Assembly (NCBI GenBank): GCA_963703075.1
Contig: OY969786.1
Span: 1,984,001 to 2,048,000 of the forward strand
DNA from: Korobacter sp963703075
GTDB lineage: Bacteria; Acidobacteriota; Terriglobia; Terriglobales; Acidobacteriaceae
Length of the DNA stretch: 64,000 nt
Direction of reading: 5' to 3'
The notes under the pieces: generated by a model
Databases searched by the model: none
What the model saw: the letters and a program-made list of their open reading frames with translations, nothing else
What the model was told of the DNA's origin: nothing
Made by a program: the position numbers and the translations under genes
In this document: positions 18,060-26,690 of the stretch, one piece after another
How positions within the stretch are numbered: position 1 is the first letter of the stretch
How the letters are laid out: every line of letters begins with the position of its first letter

Positions 18060-19955
18060 CTAGAACGTAAAGACCGGCCCAAATTCTTCGCGACGATCGT
18101 TCCATTCGCGGCTTTGCGTTCCGGCCACCTTCAGGTAGACCCCGGCAAGCGTGGGATCTCCGACCGTCGTATAGAGCGACTGTTCGTAAGCGAAGGTGCA
18201 CCACGGGTTCAGCTTGTAGTAGAGAGTGATCGCACCCAGGCGACTGCGGGCGCGGTCTGCCAGTGCGTCGCCTTCCGTGACGTGGAAGAGATCGCTGGCC
18301 TCCACTTGGTCCACTCCGTAATGGAAGTAGAGCTGCCATCCGGCGTTGCGTCCCGTGGGATTGGCGTTGAACCAGCGTGAGAGCGGCAATCCTAGGTTGG
18401 CGAAGCCGCCGTTGGTTCGGACCGGACGCTGTGGTGCGACGACCGGGTTTCCCGCCGCGTTGGTGCCGAAGACCACGGTGGAAGAACCGTCGACGTTCAA
18501 CGCGGTCGCGGTGCCGGTGAGCCCGTAAGCGTCGTTGAAGTTGGAGAAGAGTTGGCCTCCGAAGTAGTATCTCAGGTCGCCACCGCGATAGACCTTGCCG
18601 ACAAGTGTGAACCATCGCGTCGGCAATTGGATTTCGGTGGTGCCACCCCACATTGTGCTGCTGACCTGCGCGCCGGTGGGAAAGGCGGCGGCGTAAGCAG
18701 TGGGAACGGCCGAGGCGAGCACGATGGCGGTGCGTCTGCCATCCATGCCGCTGAAGATGACTTCCGCGGGAGCCACACCCTTGGCATGATCAAGCTGCCA
18801 TTGGAAAACGGTCCGCGCCTGGTACTCCGGACGGTTGGAATCGGCGCCTTGACGTTCGCCATAGCCCAGTTGATCGGCCACGTTCGAAGGAAGGTTGCCG
18901 GTAGCCGGCAGAACGACCGCAAACTCAGGCGAGATTTTGAAGGAACCGGCCAGGGTTTGGGTGAAGCCGCCGCGCATCAAAGGCTGGCGTTCATATAAGG
19001 TTCCGTAGCCAATGCCGAGACCGGTGGTTTCGAGGAGGTTCGGAAGGGTGCTGGATCCGAACGGGGTCCAGTCCTGGCCGGCCTCGAAGAACCAATTCGT
19101 CCTGCCCCGGGTGTAATCCATTTTCATGTAAGCCAGGCGAATGGTCGGGGTGTTGCTGCGAATGGAGGAGATGTTGCGGTTGTCAGCCCGGCTGAACGGG
19201 CCTTCCCAGTCGAACTCCATTTTGCCGGTGATGGCCAGGTTGCGAGATTCGTCGGGCCACTCAAAGTTCACACCCACGCGACTGGAGCGCGCCTTCAGGT
19301 GGAACTCGGGGTTCGCCGTCGGTCCGGTATCGGCATTGAGAAAGCCCGGCAACGGAAAGTCGTCGCCGCGAGGCGATGAAGAGTCCTCGATGCCTGTAGC
19401 TTTCAGGAAGCCATAGGGCGTGACCCGCACCACACCGAGACGAAACGCCGGGACCAATCCGTCCTTGACAGGAGGATCGAGCGGCAGCGGACGGATCGGG
19501 GCGACGGCGGCAATGAACGTCGGCTTCGCGACGTATGCATCCGGATTAACGACTTTGTCCAGCTTCTTATGGTCTTCGTTGGAGACCGTGATCGCCTGCG
19601 CCGTGGTCGATTTCAAATCCGACACGCTGGCCGAGAGATTGCTCGCCTCTTGCTGTGCGGACTGAGCCTGTTGGTTGGCCTGCTGAATGCTCATCTGCAG
19701 TTGCGCGCCCTGCTGTTCGGCGGCGGCGTTGCTCTGCTGCAACTGCTGAATCTGCGATTGCTGTTGCTGGATTTGCGATTGCTGCTGTTGGATCTGATCT
19801 TGCTGGGTCTGCAACTGTTGTTGCATTTCTTCCAGCTTCTTTTCGACGGCCGATTTTCTCACCGTCTTCTTTCGGGTGGGCTTCGCATCCTGGGCTAGCA
19901 AGCTGACAGGGGCAAGTGAGGCAAGCAACAGCACCGCACTGACAAATCGACGCAT
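18060..19955 (-). CDS. Outer-membrane porin-like protein with N-terminal Gln-rich coiled coil
   Basis: 631 residues; the ATG has GGAGG upstream. A signal peptide (MRRFVSAVLLLASLAPVSLLAQ) is followed by a basic patch and a Gln-rich coiled coil at about 40-115 containing repeated units such as QIQQQQSQIQQ. The remaining 500 residues have alternating aromatic/polar strands, a GxNFEWPDESRN segment, and end in F (VFTF), typical of an outer-membrane beta-barrel. The N-terminal plan and leader match the next gene upstream, so the two are paralogs. Placement just before cstA and the lactate genes suggests that it lets small carboxylates cross the outer membrane; that is inference. Confidence 0.85.
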   Translation of the reverse strand: MRRFVSAVLLLASLAPVSLLAQDAKPTRKKTVRKSAVEKKLEEMQQQLQTQQDQIQQQQSQIQQQQSQIQQLQQSNAAAEQQGAQLQMSIQQANQQAQSAQQEASNLSASVSDLKSTTAQAITVSNEDHKKLDKVVNPDAYVAKPTFIAAVAPIRPLPLDPPVKDGLVPAFRLGVVRVTPYGFLKATGIEDSSSPRGDDFPLPGFLNADTGPTANPEFHLKARSSRVGVNFEWPDESRNLAITGKMEFDWEGPFSRADNRNISSIRSNTPTIRLAYMKMDYTRGRTNWFFEAGQDWTPFGSSTLPNLLETTGLGIGYGTLYERQPLMRGGFTQTLAGSFKISPEFAVVLPATGNLPSNVADQLGYGERQGADSNRPEYQARTVFQWQLDHAKGVAPAEVIFSGMDGRRTAIVLASAVPTAYAAAFPTGAQVSSTMWGGTTEIQLPTRWFTLVGKVYRGGDLRYYFGGQLFSNFNDAYGLTGTATALNVDGSSTVVFGTNAAGNPVVAPQRPVRTNGGFANLGLPLSRWFNANPTGRNAGWQLYFHYGVDQVEASDLFHVTEGDALADRARSRLGAITLYYKLNPWCTFAYEQSLYTTVGDPTLAGVYLKVAGTQSREWNDRREEFGPVFTF

Positions 19956-20274
19956 TTGTCCTCCGGTATTCCTGTAGGGCTGGCGAGTCCGAGTGGAACG
20001 CTGACCGGGCGATTTGGTGTTCGCAGAATGATGGACCTTGAAAGCAGCTTCACGTTTACCGAGCTACTTCAGGCTGCGCAGGCCTTTTACCGTCCGCCCT
20101 GCACTTCAAATCAACGAGCACCCCACACGGGCCGTTTCTGATGGCGGACAGCCTAACACACTGCTGCAATATTCATCGAAAATTAATGATGCAGAATCGC
20201 AAGTTGCACTTCACGTGCTCAGACTGAAAAAGGCTGCCCGGAGTGCAGGCAGCCTTTTTGTGCTATTCGGAAAG
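19956..20274. other. Intergenic region between the two porin genes
   Basis: About 320 bases. It holds the upstream gene's terminator at 20227-20259 and an AT-richer stretch near 20165-20200 that could contain the promoter for the downstream porin gene. No ORF with coding signs is visible. Confidence 0.5.
20227..20259 (-). terminator. Rho-independent terminator
   Basis: A 12-bp stem (AAAAAGGCTGCC / GGCAGCCTTTTT) with a 9-base loop lies 15 bases past the stop of the porin gene at 20275. On the minus strand it ends in a run of five T. It therefore separates the two porin genes into different transcripts, or attenuates readthrough. Confidence 0.9.
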
Positions 20275-22008
20275 TTACGGCAGGTAGAACCGGAACGAGG
20301 TTTCGATGACGTTGTCGAGACCCTTGGGAGCGCCCCCAACACCAGACCAGGTGGAGCGGTACATATAGGCGTATTGCGCACCATACTGGAAGGTTCCGTA
20401 GGGTCCCTTGTAAATGCGATACCAGAATCCCGTGGAAGTGTCCCACGCGTTACGATTCTGTGCGCCGCAGGCCGCTCCGCCGCTCGGGACAATCTGGACG
20501 CCGCAGAAGGAATTGGTGACCAGCGGAGATCCGTAACCAGCGGGCTTCAAGGCGCTCGTCGGGTTCACGAACGGGTCGCGTCCGTAATACTCGTCGCCGC
20601 CGTACACGTACCAATCCAGCTTCGGAAACAGGTGCGTTTCCACACCAGCCAGGGCATGAAGGGCATGGAGCGGAACGATCTTGCCATCGGGACGAATGGT
20701 GACGTCGGGCCCGTTGGAGGCGCCATAACGGCCGATACCGGCGCCGCCGAGACCTTCGAGGATTACGTCCACTTTCTTGGGAAGGACGGGAAGAATCATG
20801 CCAATGCCCAGGCCGCCGCCGTAGCTCTTCAGGGTGTCGTCGCCGATGCGGTCACGGAATGAGCGACCCAGGGCCTTGATCTCGAAGTGTCCCCACCCAG
20901 GTTCGAAGACCGCCTTGGCAAGAAGATCAGGAGCGAGATTGGTCGAGAAGCCGTTGGTGCTGCCGGCGAGGTAGTTCAAGGTGCTGCCATTTACGCCGGC
21001 GTCGTTGGCGCTGTTGTTGAAGCCAAAGATTCCTTCCGGCGTGTAGCTCGCATTAGGCTGGTTCGTCTCGGGGTTGGCAACTTCAAATGCAGCCCACACC
21101 TTGTTGTTGAAGTTCCTGGTGGCGCGGATGGCATTCTGCCGGGCGTAGGTGTAGCCGATGATATAGCTGCCTTCAATGGTTGTCGGGATGAACTCACTGC
21201 GGGTCGCCAGACCCTTGCGGTCGGTCGTCAGCAAGCTCCAGAACTGGCCGGCGGTGAGCGTCCAGCCATCGGCGAAATCAGCTTGGCCAAAGAGTTGCCG
21301 CTGGCGGGGGTTGAAGCTGTTGGTCTGTACCTGGTTCGCGGTGGGCGCCTGCCCGAGGAAATCGATTTCAAAGTAACTGCTCAACTTGGTCGATCCTGCG
21401 TCTCCTTGCACCAGCATGGTGAGCCGGGTGCCGCGTGCCGAGCCACGAAACTCGGAGAGGTTGGCGTTGGCCGTGCCGCCGAACGGAGTTGCGCCGAAGT
21501 TGCTGGTGATATCGGCATTTTCGTTGCGGGTACGGAAAAGGAACGTCGACTCCGCCCATCCACCGGGCGTGATGGTGACACCGCGGAAGTGGAGCGCGGA
21601 AGGATTCTCGAGGTCCTTCACCGTCTTCTGCGTTGCCTGGAACGACTGCACCAGACTTGCGTCGCCGGACTTCAGGTCCGCCACGCTGGCGCTGAGATTG
21701 CTGGCTGCCTGTTCGGCGGCCGTCGCTTGCTGCGACGCCTGCTGAACCGAGGTCTGCAGTTGGGCGCCTTGTTGCTGAAGAAGTGCGTTGCTCTGCTGTA
21801 ATTGCTGCTGGAGCTGCTGAATCTGCGATTGCTGCTGTTGGATCTGCGACTGCTGGTCTTGCAGTGCGCCCTTCACTTCCTGGAGTTCCTGTTGGACGTT
21901 GACGGTCGACTTCTTGGCGCGTTTCTTGGTGGGCTTGGGGCCGTCTGCCAATAGGCCGATCGGCGCAAGCATGGTGAACATCAAAATGCCGCTGACAAAT
22001 CTTCGCAT
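20275..22008 (-). CDS. Outer-membrane porin-like protein with N-terminal Gln-rich coiled coil (paralog)
   Basis: 577 residues; ATG preceded by GGAGGGCAA. The signal peptide MRRFVSGILMFTMLAPIGLLA and the Lys-rich patch are followed by a coiled coil at about 38-125 (QQSQIQQQQSQIQQLQQQLQQ). A beta-barrel follows, with a GVTITPGGWAESTFLFRTRN strand near its start and a C-terminal aromatic-containing strand (SFRFYLP). The first 20 residues and the ribosome site closely match the downstream porin gene. It is divergent from the MFS transporter gene, with a 355-base shared control region. Confidence 0.85.
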   Translation of the reverse strand: MRRFVSGILMFTMLAPIGLLADGPKPTKKRAKKSTVNVQQELQEVKGALQDQQSQIQQQQSQIQQLQQQLQQSNALLQQQGAQLQTSVQQASQQATAAEQAASNLSASVADLKSGDASLVQSFQATQKTVKDLENPSALHFRGVTITPGGWAESTFLFRTRNENADITSNFGATPFGGTANANLSEFRGSARGTRLTMLVQGDAGSTKLSSYFEIDFLGQAPTANQVQTNSFNPRQRQLFGQADFADGWTLTAGQFWSLLTTDRKGLATRSEFIPTTIEGSYIIGYTYARQNAIRATRNFNNKVWAAFEVANPETNQPNASYTPEGIFGFNNSANDAGVNGSTLNYLAGSTNGFSTNLAPDLLAKAVFEPGWGHFEIKALGRSFRDRIGDDTLKSYGGGLGIGMILPVLPKKVDVILEGLGGAGIGRYGASNGPDVTIRPDGKIVPLHALHALAGVETHLFPKLDWYVYGGDEYYGRDPFVNPTSALKPAGYGSPLVTNSFCGVQIVPSGGAACGAQNRNAWDTSTGFWYRIYKGPYGTFQYGAQYAYMYRSTWSGVGGAPKGLDNVIETSFRFYLP

Positions 22009-22363
22009 TTGCCCTCCGCTGGACGGCTTATATCAGCGCGCAATCGCGAATTTTTGTAACAGCGCTCACGACTGTTTGTGACAGTGCCCGCGGAAGAGCG
22101 CAAATTCTATCCCTGTAATCGTCTGGGCGATAGGCTTAAAACCCGCGTGGAATGCGGCTTTCGGGATTGCACGCGCACACGCCGACGGGATTGATGATCA
22201 TCGATACATCACCTCAAGGTGTGACGGACGACACACGGTTGGCCACCACGATCCGTGATATAAACCGCCCCGTTCGCATGCATTTTCTGCGGCAAAATGC
22301 ACCCGTTTCGCATGTTTCTGGGCAGTTTTTCATCTTTCATCGCATCCTGCGGAGGCCAACTGA
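22009..22363. promoter_or_regulatory. Divergent control region between porin and MFS transporter genes
   Basis: 355 bases without a coding ORF of quality. It contains a pair of direct repeats, TTTGTAACAGCGC at 22053-22065 and TTTGTGACAGTGC at 22075-22087. They are 11 of 13 identical and spaced 22 bp, about two helical turns. That geometry suits a dimeric activator or repressor on one face of the DNA upstream of the porin gene. Confidence 0.5.
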
Positions 22364-23761
22364 ATGGCTGAGCAACAACGTCTTCCTCGAGCCACCAAGC
22401 TCGCCATGATTTCCCAGTTCCTGGGTTTCATGCTCGACGCCTATGACATGGCGATGGTCATCGTCATGGCGCCGATCCTGGTCAAGGTCTTTGCTTCCCC
22501 GAAGGGCAGTTCGGCGTGGCAATACCTGACCATCGTCTTCACCTACTCGATCACTATGGCAGCGCGTCCAGTAGGATCGGCGATTTTCGGGCACTTTGCC
22601 GACAAGATCGGCCGCCGCTTCCTTCTAATCCTGACCATCAGCGGCGTCGGCATCATGTCGCTGCTTGCCGGATTTCTACCGACCTATCAACAGATCGGCA
22701 TTTGGGCGTACGTGATTTTCTGCGTGCTGCGATTCTTCATGGGCTGCTTCTTCGGCGGCGAGTATGCCGTCGGACACGTATTCGCGATCGAACACGCACC
22801 GCAGCCGCGACGCGGAGCGATCGGCGGATTCATCCAATCTGGCTTCCCTTTGGGTTATGTTTTCGCATCGCTGGTGGTGGCGCTCATTTCCTCGCAACTC
22901 GGCAAGGCCGCGCTGGCGAGCTACGGATGGCGCATCGCCTTTGTGACGGGTGTTGTCCCGGTTTTCCTGGCGCTTTTCATTCGCAGCACGCTGCATGAGT
23001 CACCCGAATTCGAGCGCGCGAAGGAAGAGAAGACCATCCAGAAGGCGCCGTTCTTCAGCCTCTTCAAGCCGCCGCAAGTTTGGGACTTCTTCCAGGTGTT
23101 CTTCTTCATGACGGGTTTGTTCCTCACCGATTACTCGGTGTATGGATTCCTGCCGAACATCCTCACGTTAAACGGCCGCGGCTTCGACACCACCACTTAC
23201 AGCCTGATCTATGGTTCCGCGCTGTTCATGGCCTTCCTGGGATACAACTTCTACGGTTGGCTTTCGGACCGCACCGGCCGCAAGCCGCTGACGCAGTGGT
23301 ATTGCCTCTTCCTAGTTTTCGGCGGCATTCCCGTGTTCTATGTGCTGTATCACGCGGCGGTGGCGCACAATTTGAAGATGGCGGTACTCGGCACCTGCAT
23401 GGCGGCGATGCTAAAGCTGGCGTGGGGCGTGGTGCCGGCTTATCTCTGCGAACGCTTCCCTACTTCGAGGCGTGCTGCCGGGGTTGGGTTCGGATATTCA
23501 TCGGGAGCTTTGCTGGGAGCGTGGTTCGGCGTCTACGTGGCATGGGCGCATCGAATTCCCTTCATTGCGCATATCGAAAAGCAGGATATGTGGCTCTCTC
23601 CGGCGGTGGTTCTGACGATCGGTTCAGCAATGACGATTGCGAGCCTGTTCTTCTCGCCCGAGACCAAGCACCTGGAATTGCACGAAGTCGGATCGCAATA
23701 TGACCCGAAAGATCCGAAAGCAAGAGAAGTCATCCTGGCCGAACCTATTACGACCGATTGA
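22364..23761 (+). CDS. MFS transporter, carboxylate/lactate (Jen1-like) or sugar-acid type
   Basis: 465 residues, 12 predicted membrane helices, with the MFS motif GHFADKIGRRFLL between helices 2 and 3 and a repeat (GWLSDRTGRKPL) between helices 8 and 9. The N-terminal FLGFMLDAYDMAMVIVMAPIL and GGEYAVGHVFAIEHAPQPRRG resemble the SHS/Jen lactate-pyruvate proton symporters and related organic-acid transporters. GGAGG precedes the ATG. Proximity to lactate genes supports a carboxylate substrate. A terminator follows. Confidence 0.85.
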   Translation: MAEQQRLPRATKLAMISQFLGFMLDAYDMAMVIVMAPILVKVFASPKGSSAWQYLTIVFTYSITMAARPVGSAIFGHFADKIGRRFLLILTISGVGIMSLLAGFLPTYQQIGIWAYVIFCVLRFFMGCFFGGEYAVGHVFAIEHAPQPRRGAIGGFIQSGFPLGYVFASLVVALISSQLGKAALASYGWRIAFVTGVVPVFLALFIRSTLHESPEFERAKEEKTIQKAPFFSLFKPPQVWDFFQVFFFMTGLFLTDYSVYGFLPNILTLNGRGFDTTTYSLIYGSALFMAFLGYNFYGWLSDRTGRKPLTQWYCLFLVFGGIPVFYVLYHAAVAHNLKMAVLGTCMAAMLKLAWGVVPAYLCERFPTSRRAAGVGFGYSSGALLGAWFGVYVAWAHRIPFIAHIEKQDMWLSPAVVLTIGSAMTIASLFFSPETKHLELHEVGSQYDPKDPKAREVILAEPITTD

Positions 23762-23782
23762 TCGGCGAATCCACCGAACGAG

Positions 23783-23812
23783 AGTGCCACCTCCGTGGGG
23801 GTGGCACTTCTT
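23783..23812 (+). terminator. Rho-independent terminator of the MFS gene
   Basis: Nine-bp perfect stem (AGTGCCACC / GGTGGCACT) with an 8-base loop, followed by TCTTCTTC, starting 22 bases after the stop. Confidence 0.8.
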
Positions 23813-23958
23813 CTTCGTCCGCGAAATCCACAACCAAAACGGTTCCAGAGCTGCCTTTTAACACGTTATTAACAATTGACGGACCCATGAGCGGTTCATG
23901 CTAACCCCAGGCGCATTCTGTTATGGAATCGCCAACCTGTATCGATCGAGGATCGCGC

Positions 23959-24213
23959 ATGTCTGTATTACCAGATAGGAACATCTGGATCCCGTCGCGT
24001 GTGCCGCAACAATTGCAGTGTTCGGATTGCGGCCGCACTTCTAAATTCGTTGAGTTTCATCAGCCCGACCGTTACGAGTACAACTGCACTGCCTGTGGCG
24101 CCAGCAAGCGGCTCACGCTTTCGCAGATCAATTCCATTGAATCGAACCGCTTTCACCGGGTACCGGCCATGTCTGCGATAGGCGGCAAGCCGTTCAATCA
24201 CATGAAAGGCTAA
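23959..24213 (+). CDS. Small zinc-ribbon protein of unknown function
   Basis: 84 residues from the ATG at 23959 (GAGG seven bases upstream); a longer frame from 23923 is possible. Two CxxC knuckles, CSDC at 21-24 and CTAC at 43-46, form a likely zinc ribbon. The rest is basic and polar without a recognised domain. It stands alone between two terminators. Confidence 0.65.
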   Translation: MSVLPDRNIWIPSRVPQQLQCSDCGRTSKFVEFHQPDRYEYNCTACGASKRLTLSQINSIESNRFHRVPAMSAIGGKPFNHMKG

Positions 24214-24230
24214 GTTGAGTCCAAAAGAAA

Positions 24231-24256
24231 ACGCCTGAGCATTTCTGCCCAGGCGT
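24231..24256 (-). terminator. Rho-independent terminator of the Gly/Thr-rich protein gene
   Basis: Stem ACGCCTG / CAGGCGT with a 12-base loop. Read on the minus strand it is followed by TTTCTTTT. It starts 18 bases past the stop of the gene at 24274. Confidence 0.8.
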
Positions 24257-24273
24257 CGTGATCCGATTTCGGC

Positions 24274-24849
24274 TTACTGCGGAACGGTGGTTGTTCCGGT
24301 GGTGTTGCCCTGCGGCGTGGTCGTCGTCCCATTGTTGGGCACGCTGTTCGGGTTGGTGTTGGTGGGCGAAGTCGTGGTTGTCCCGGTTGTGCCCGCACCC
24401 GTCGAGCCAGTGGTACCCGCCGCGCCTGTCGTTCCAGTCGTGCCGGTGGCGGAGCTGCCGTTGACAGAGCTGGTGCCGTTCATGCCGCCGGTACCGGCCT
24501 CGCCAGTGGTTCCACTCATTCCATTCGGGTTGCCGGTCGTCCCCGGAGTGCCGACGCTCGTTCCCGTCTGACCCGCGGTTCCAGTTCCCATGGTTCCAGT
24601 TGTGCCAGCCGCGCCGGTCGTGCCTTGTCCGGCTACGCCGGTTGTGCCGGTGCCGGCAGCGCCTGTGGTGCCTGCACCCGCGCTACCAGTCGTGCCCTGC
24701 CCTGCGGCCGAACCTGCACCCGCTCCCGCGCCTGCACCCGCTCCGGCGCCGGCTGCTCCGCCGCCGCCACCCGCTCCGCCCGCTTGCGCGACGGCCATAC
24801 CTACGGAGAACAGGGCTGCAGTTGCCATAATCAAAAGATTCTTTTTCAT
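24274..24849 (-). CDS. Secreted low-complexity Gly/Thr/Ala-rich protein
   Basis: 191 residues from the ATG at 24849 (GGAGGG upstream). Signal peptide MKKNLLIMATAALFSVGMAVAQA, then almost only Gly, Thr, Ala, Ser and Asn. It starts with a GAGAGAGAG run and continues with imperfect GTTGAAG/GTTGSAG-type repeats and a Thr/Asn/Pro-rich tail. There is no cysteine and no recognised domain. Similar Gly-rich exported proteins occur widely in Acidobacteriota with unknown roles; a matrix or surface role is a guess. The strong ribosome site and terminator support it as a real gene. Confidence 0.75.
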   Translation of the reverse strand: MKKNLLIMATAALFSVGMAVAQAGGAGGGGGAAGAGAGAGAGAGAGSAAGQGTTGSAGAGTTGAAGTGTTGVAGQGTTGAAGTTGTMGTGTAGQTGTSVGTPGTTGNPNGMSGTTGEAGTGGMNGTSSVNGSSATGTTGTTGAAGTTGSTGAGTTGTTTTSPTNTNPNSVPNNGTTTTPQGNTTGTTTVPQ

Positions 24850-25019
24850 GATGAATTCCCTCCGACCTCGATGTCTCGTTGGGCAGCTCGACCGTTGCAC
24901 TTACAACGGGTTTCCGCCTTTTCACTGATAGATTGGATGCCGTCTGCGGACTCGAGTTAACGCAAATCGAAAGCTGCACAATCCAGGCGGTCGGAGAAAG
25001 GTTGCATCGCTCATTTAAG

Positions 25020-26690
25020 ATGAGCGCGCAGATGCGCATCTGGAGCGGAATTCGCGCAGGGCTTTGGTGGTTGCCGATCGTGGCTTTTGTGATGGTGATC
25101 CCGTTCCTGTGGCGGGGCACCAGCAACGGCCACGATCTTACGTTTCACGTGAACTCCTGGATCGAAGTGGCACGGCAGTGGAAGGCCGGCATTCTTTATC
25201 CACACTGGGCAGTGTTTGCGAATTACGGAAGCGGCGAACCACGCTTCGTGTTTTACCCCCCGGTTTCGTGGATGGCGGGAGCGCTGCTTGGGTTGGCGCT
25301 GCCGTGGCAGGCGGTGCCGGGAACCCTGGCGGCGCTGGTCGCGATGGCGGCGGGCATCAGCATGTACCTGTTGGCCCGCGAGTGGCTCGATGAGCGGACC
25401 GCAGTGGTGGCAGCAATCCTTTATGCGGTGAACCCATACCTGCTGGTGGTTGTTTACGAGCGAGGTGCATTTGCAGAACTGATCGGCTGCGTGTGGCTTC
25501 CCGGGATGCTGTTGTTTGCCTTGCGCGAACGCGGCGGATTTTTGCGAAATAGTTTGCTGCTCGGATTGCACGTCGCGCTGCTTTGGCTCACCAACCTGCC
25601 GGCGGCGGTGATCGCGAGCTACTTTCTGGCCGTGCTGGTGATTGTGCGAGCGGTAAAGCGGAGGAGTGGGGAGCCGTTGCTTCGTGCCGCTTTGGCGATG
25701 GCGCTCGGGCTGGGATTGGCCAGCTTCTATCTCGTGCCGGCCGTTTATGAGCAGCGCTGGGTCCAGATCGGACAAGCGGTTTCGCAAGGAGCATCGCCCC
25801 AGGAAAACTTTCTTTTTTCCCATACCACCGACGCGGAGCATGATGCGGTCCTGCTGCGCACTTCTCTTTTTGCTGTGATCGAATTGTTGGCGGCGGCACT
25901 GTTTGCATGGCGAGCCAGGCCGCTGCGGCAGCGCTCGGCAATGCTGTACGACGTGCTGCTCGGAATGCTCGTGCTCCCGGCTTTCCTGATGATGCCGCTC
26001 AGTACCCTGGCGTGGAGGTATGCGCCCAAGTTGATGTATGTGCAATTCCCGTGGCGCTGGCTGCTGGTGCTGAACCTGGCACTGGCAATGTTGGCGGCGG
26101 TGAGTTTCACGCGAACCCGGCTGGCGAGACTTTCGCTCATGCTCGTAGTGCCGCTGGTGATCGCGATCTGCTATTGGAAATTTCAGCAGCCTATCTACCC
26201 CGAAGACCGGCCAGTGGCGCTGGCGGAAGCGATCGACACCGGCACCGGGTATGAGGGCACGGACGAGTACACGCCGACGCAGGCCGACAATTCCAAGCTG
26301 GAGCCGTATGCGCCGCGCATTGCCATCCAGGTCAGCAGTCAGAACGACGAGCGGCGGAAGGTGGCGCCGGCTGCGTTGGTCGAGAGCACATTCCAGGCGT
26401 GGGAGCCCGAGAAGAAGCGCTTCACCCTGGATGCACAAGTTCCGACGCGGGATACGTTACGGCTGCTCGACTATCCGGCGTGGAGAGTGGAAGTGAACGG
26501 CAAGCCTTTCAAAACCGAAACTGACGAAGACACCGGACGCATGGTGCTGGAGCTTCCCGAGGGACATTCGGAGGTATCCATTGACTACGCGCGCACCCCG
26601 GACCGGAAGTGGGGACTGGTGATCTCGGTAATGGCGCTCTTGGTTGCGAGTGCGATGTGGCTGGCGGGTACGCGGGAGGAGCAAGCGTGA
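25020..26690 (+). CDS. Polytopic membrane protein, GT-C glycosyltransferase-like (6-pyruvoyl-tetrahydropterin synthase-related type)
   Basis: About 556 residues from the ATG at 25020. A TTG at 25002 just after GGAGAAAGG is an alternative start, and an in-frame start at 24879 is unlikely because it overlaps the divergent promoter. There are roughly ten or eleven membrane helices, with GHDLTFHVNSWIEVARQWKAG and YPPVSWM in the first periplasmic loop, as in the GT-C-like family. A C-terminal soluble beta-rich domain (about 440-530) is followed by a last helix. Substrate unknown. Its stop overlaps the rdgB start (TGATG). Confidence 0.75.
   Translation: MSAQMRIWSGIRAGLWWLPIVAFVMVIPFLWRGTSNGHDLTFHVNSWIEVARQWKAGILYPHWAVFANYGSGEPRFVFYPPVSWMAGALLGLALPWQAVPGTLAALVAMAAGISMYLLAREWLDERTAVVAAILYAVNPYLLVVVYERGAFAELIGCVWLPGMLLFALRERGGFLRNSLLLGLHVALLWLTNLPAAVIASYFLAVLVIVRAVKRRSGEPLLRAALAMALGLGLASFYLVPAVYEQRWVQIGQAVSQGASPQENFLFSHTTDAEHDAVLLRTSLFAVIELLAAALFAWRARPLRQRSAMLYDVLLGMLVLPAFLMMPLSTLAWRYAPKLMYVQFPWRWLLVLNLALAMLAAVSFTRTRLARLSLMLVVPLVIAICYWKFQQPIYPEDRPVALAEAIDTGTGYEGTDEYTPTQADNSKLEPYAPRIAIQVSSQNDERRKVAPAALVESTFQAWEPEKKRFTLDAQVPTRDTLRLLDYPAWRVEVNGKPFKTETDEDTGRMVLELPEGHSEVSIDYARTPDRKWGLVISVMALLVASAMWLAGTREEQA

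Noticed and set aside
25011..26438. 475-codon minus-strand frame
   Set aside because: Antisense to the polytopic membrane protein; His/Arg/Gln-rich shadow.
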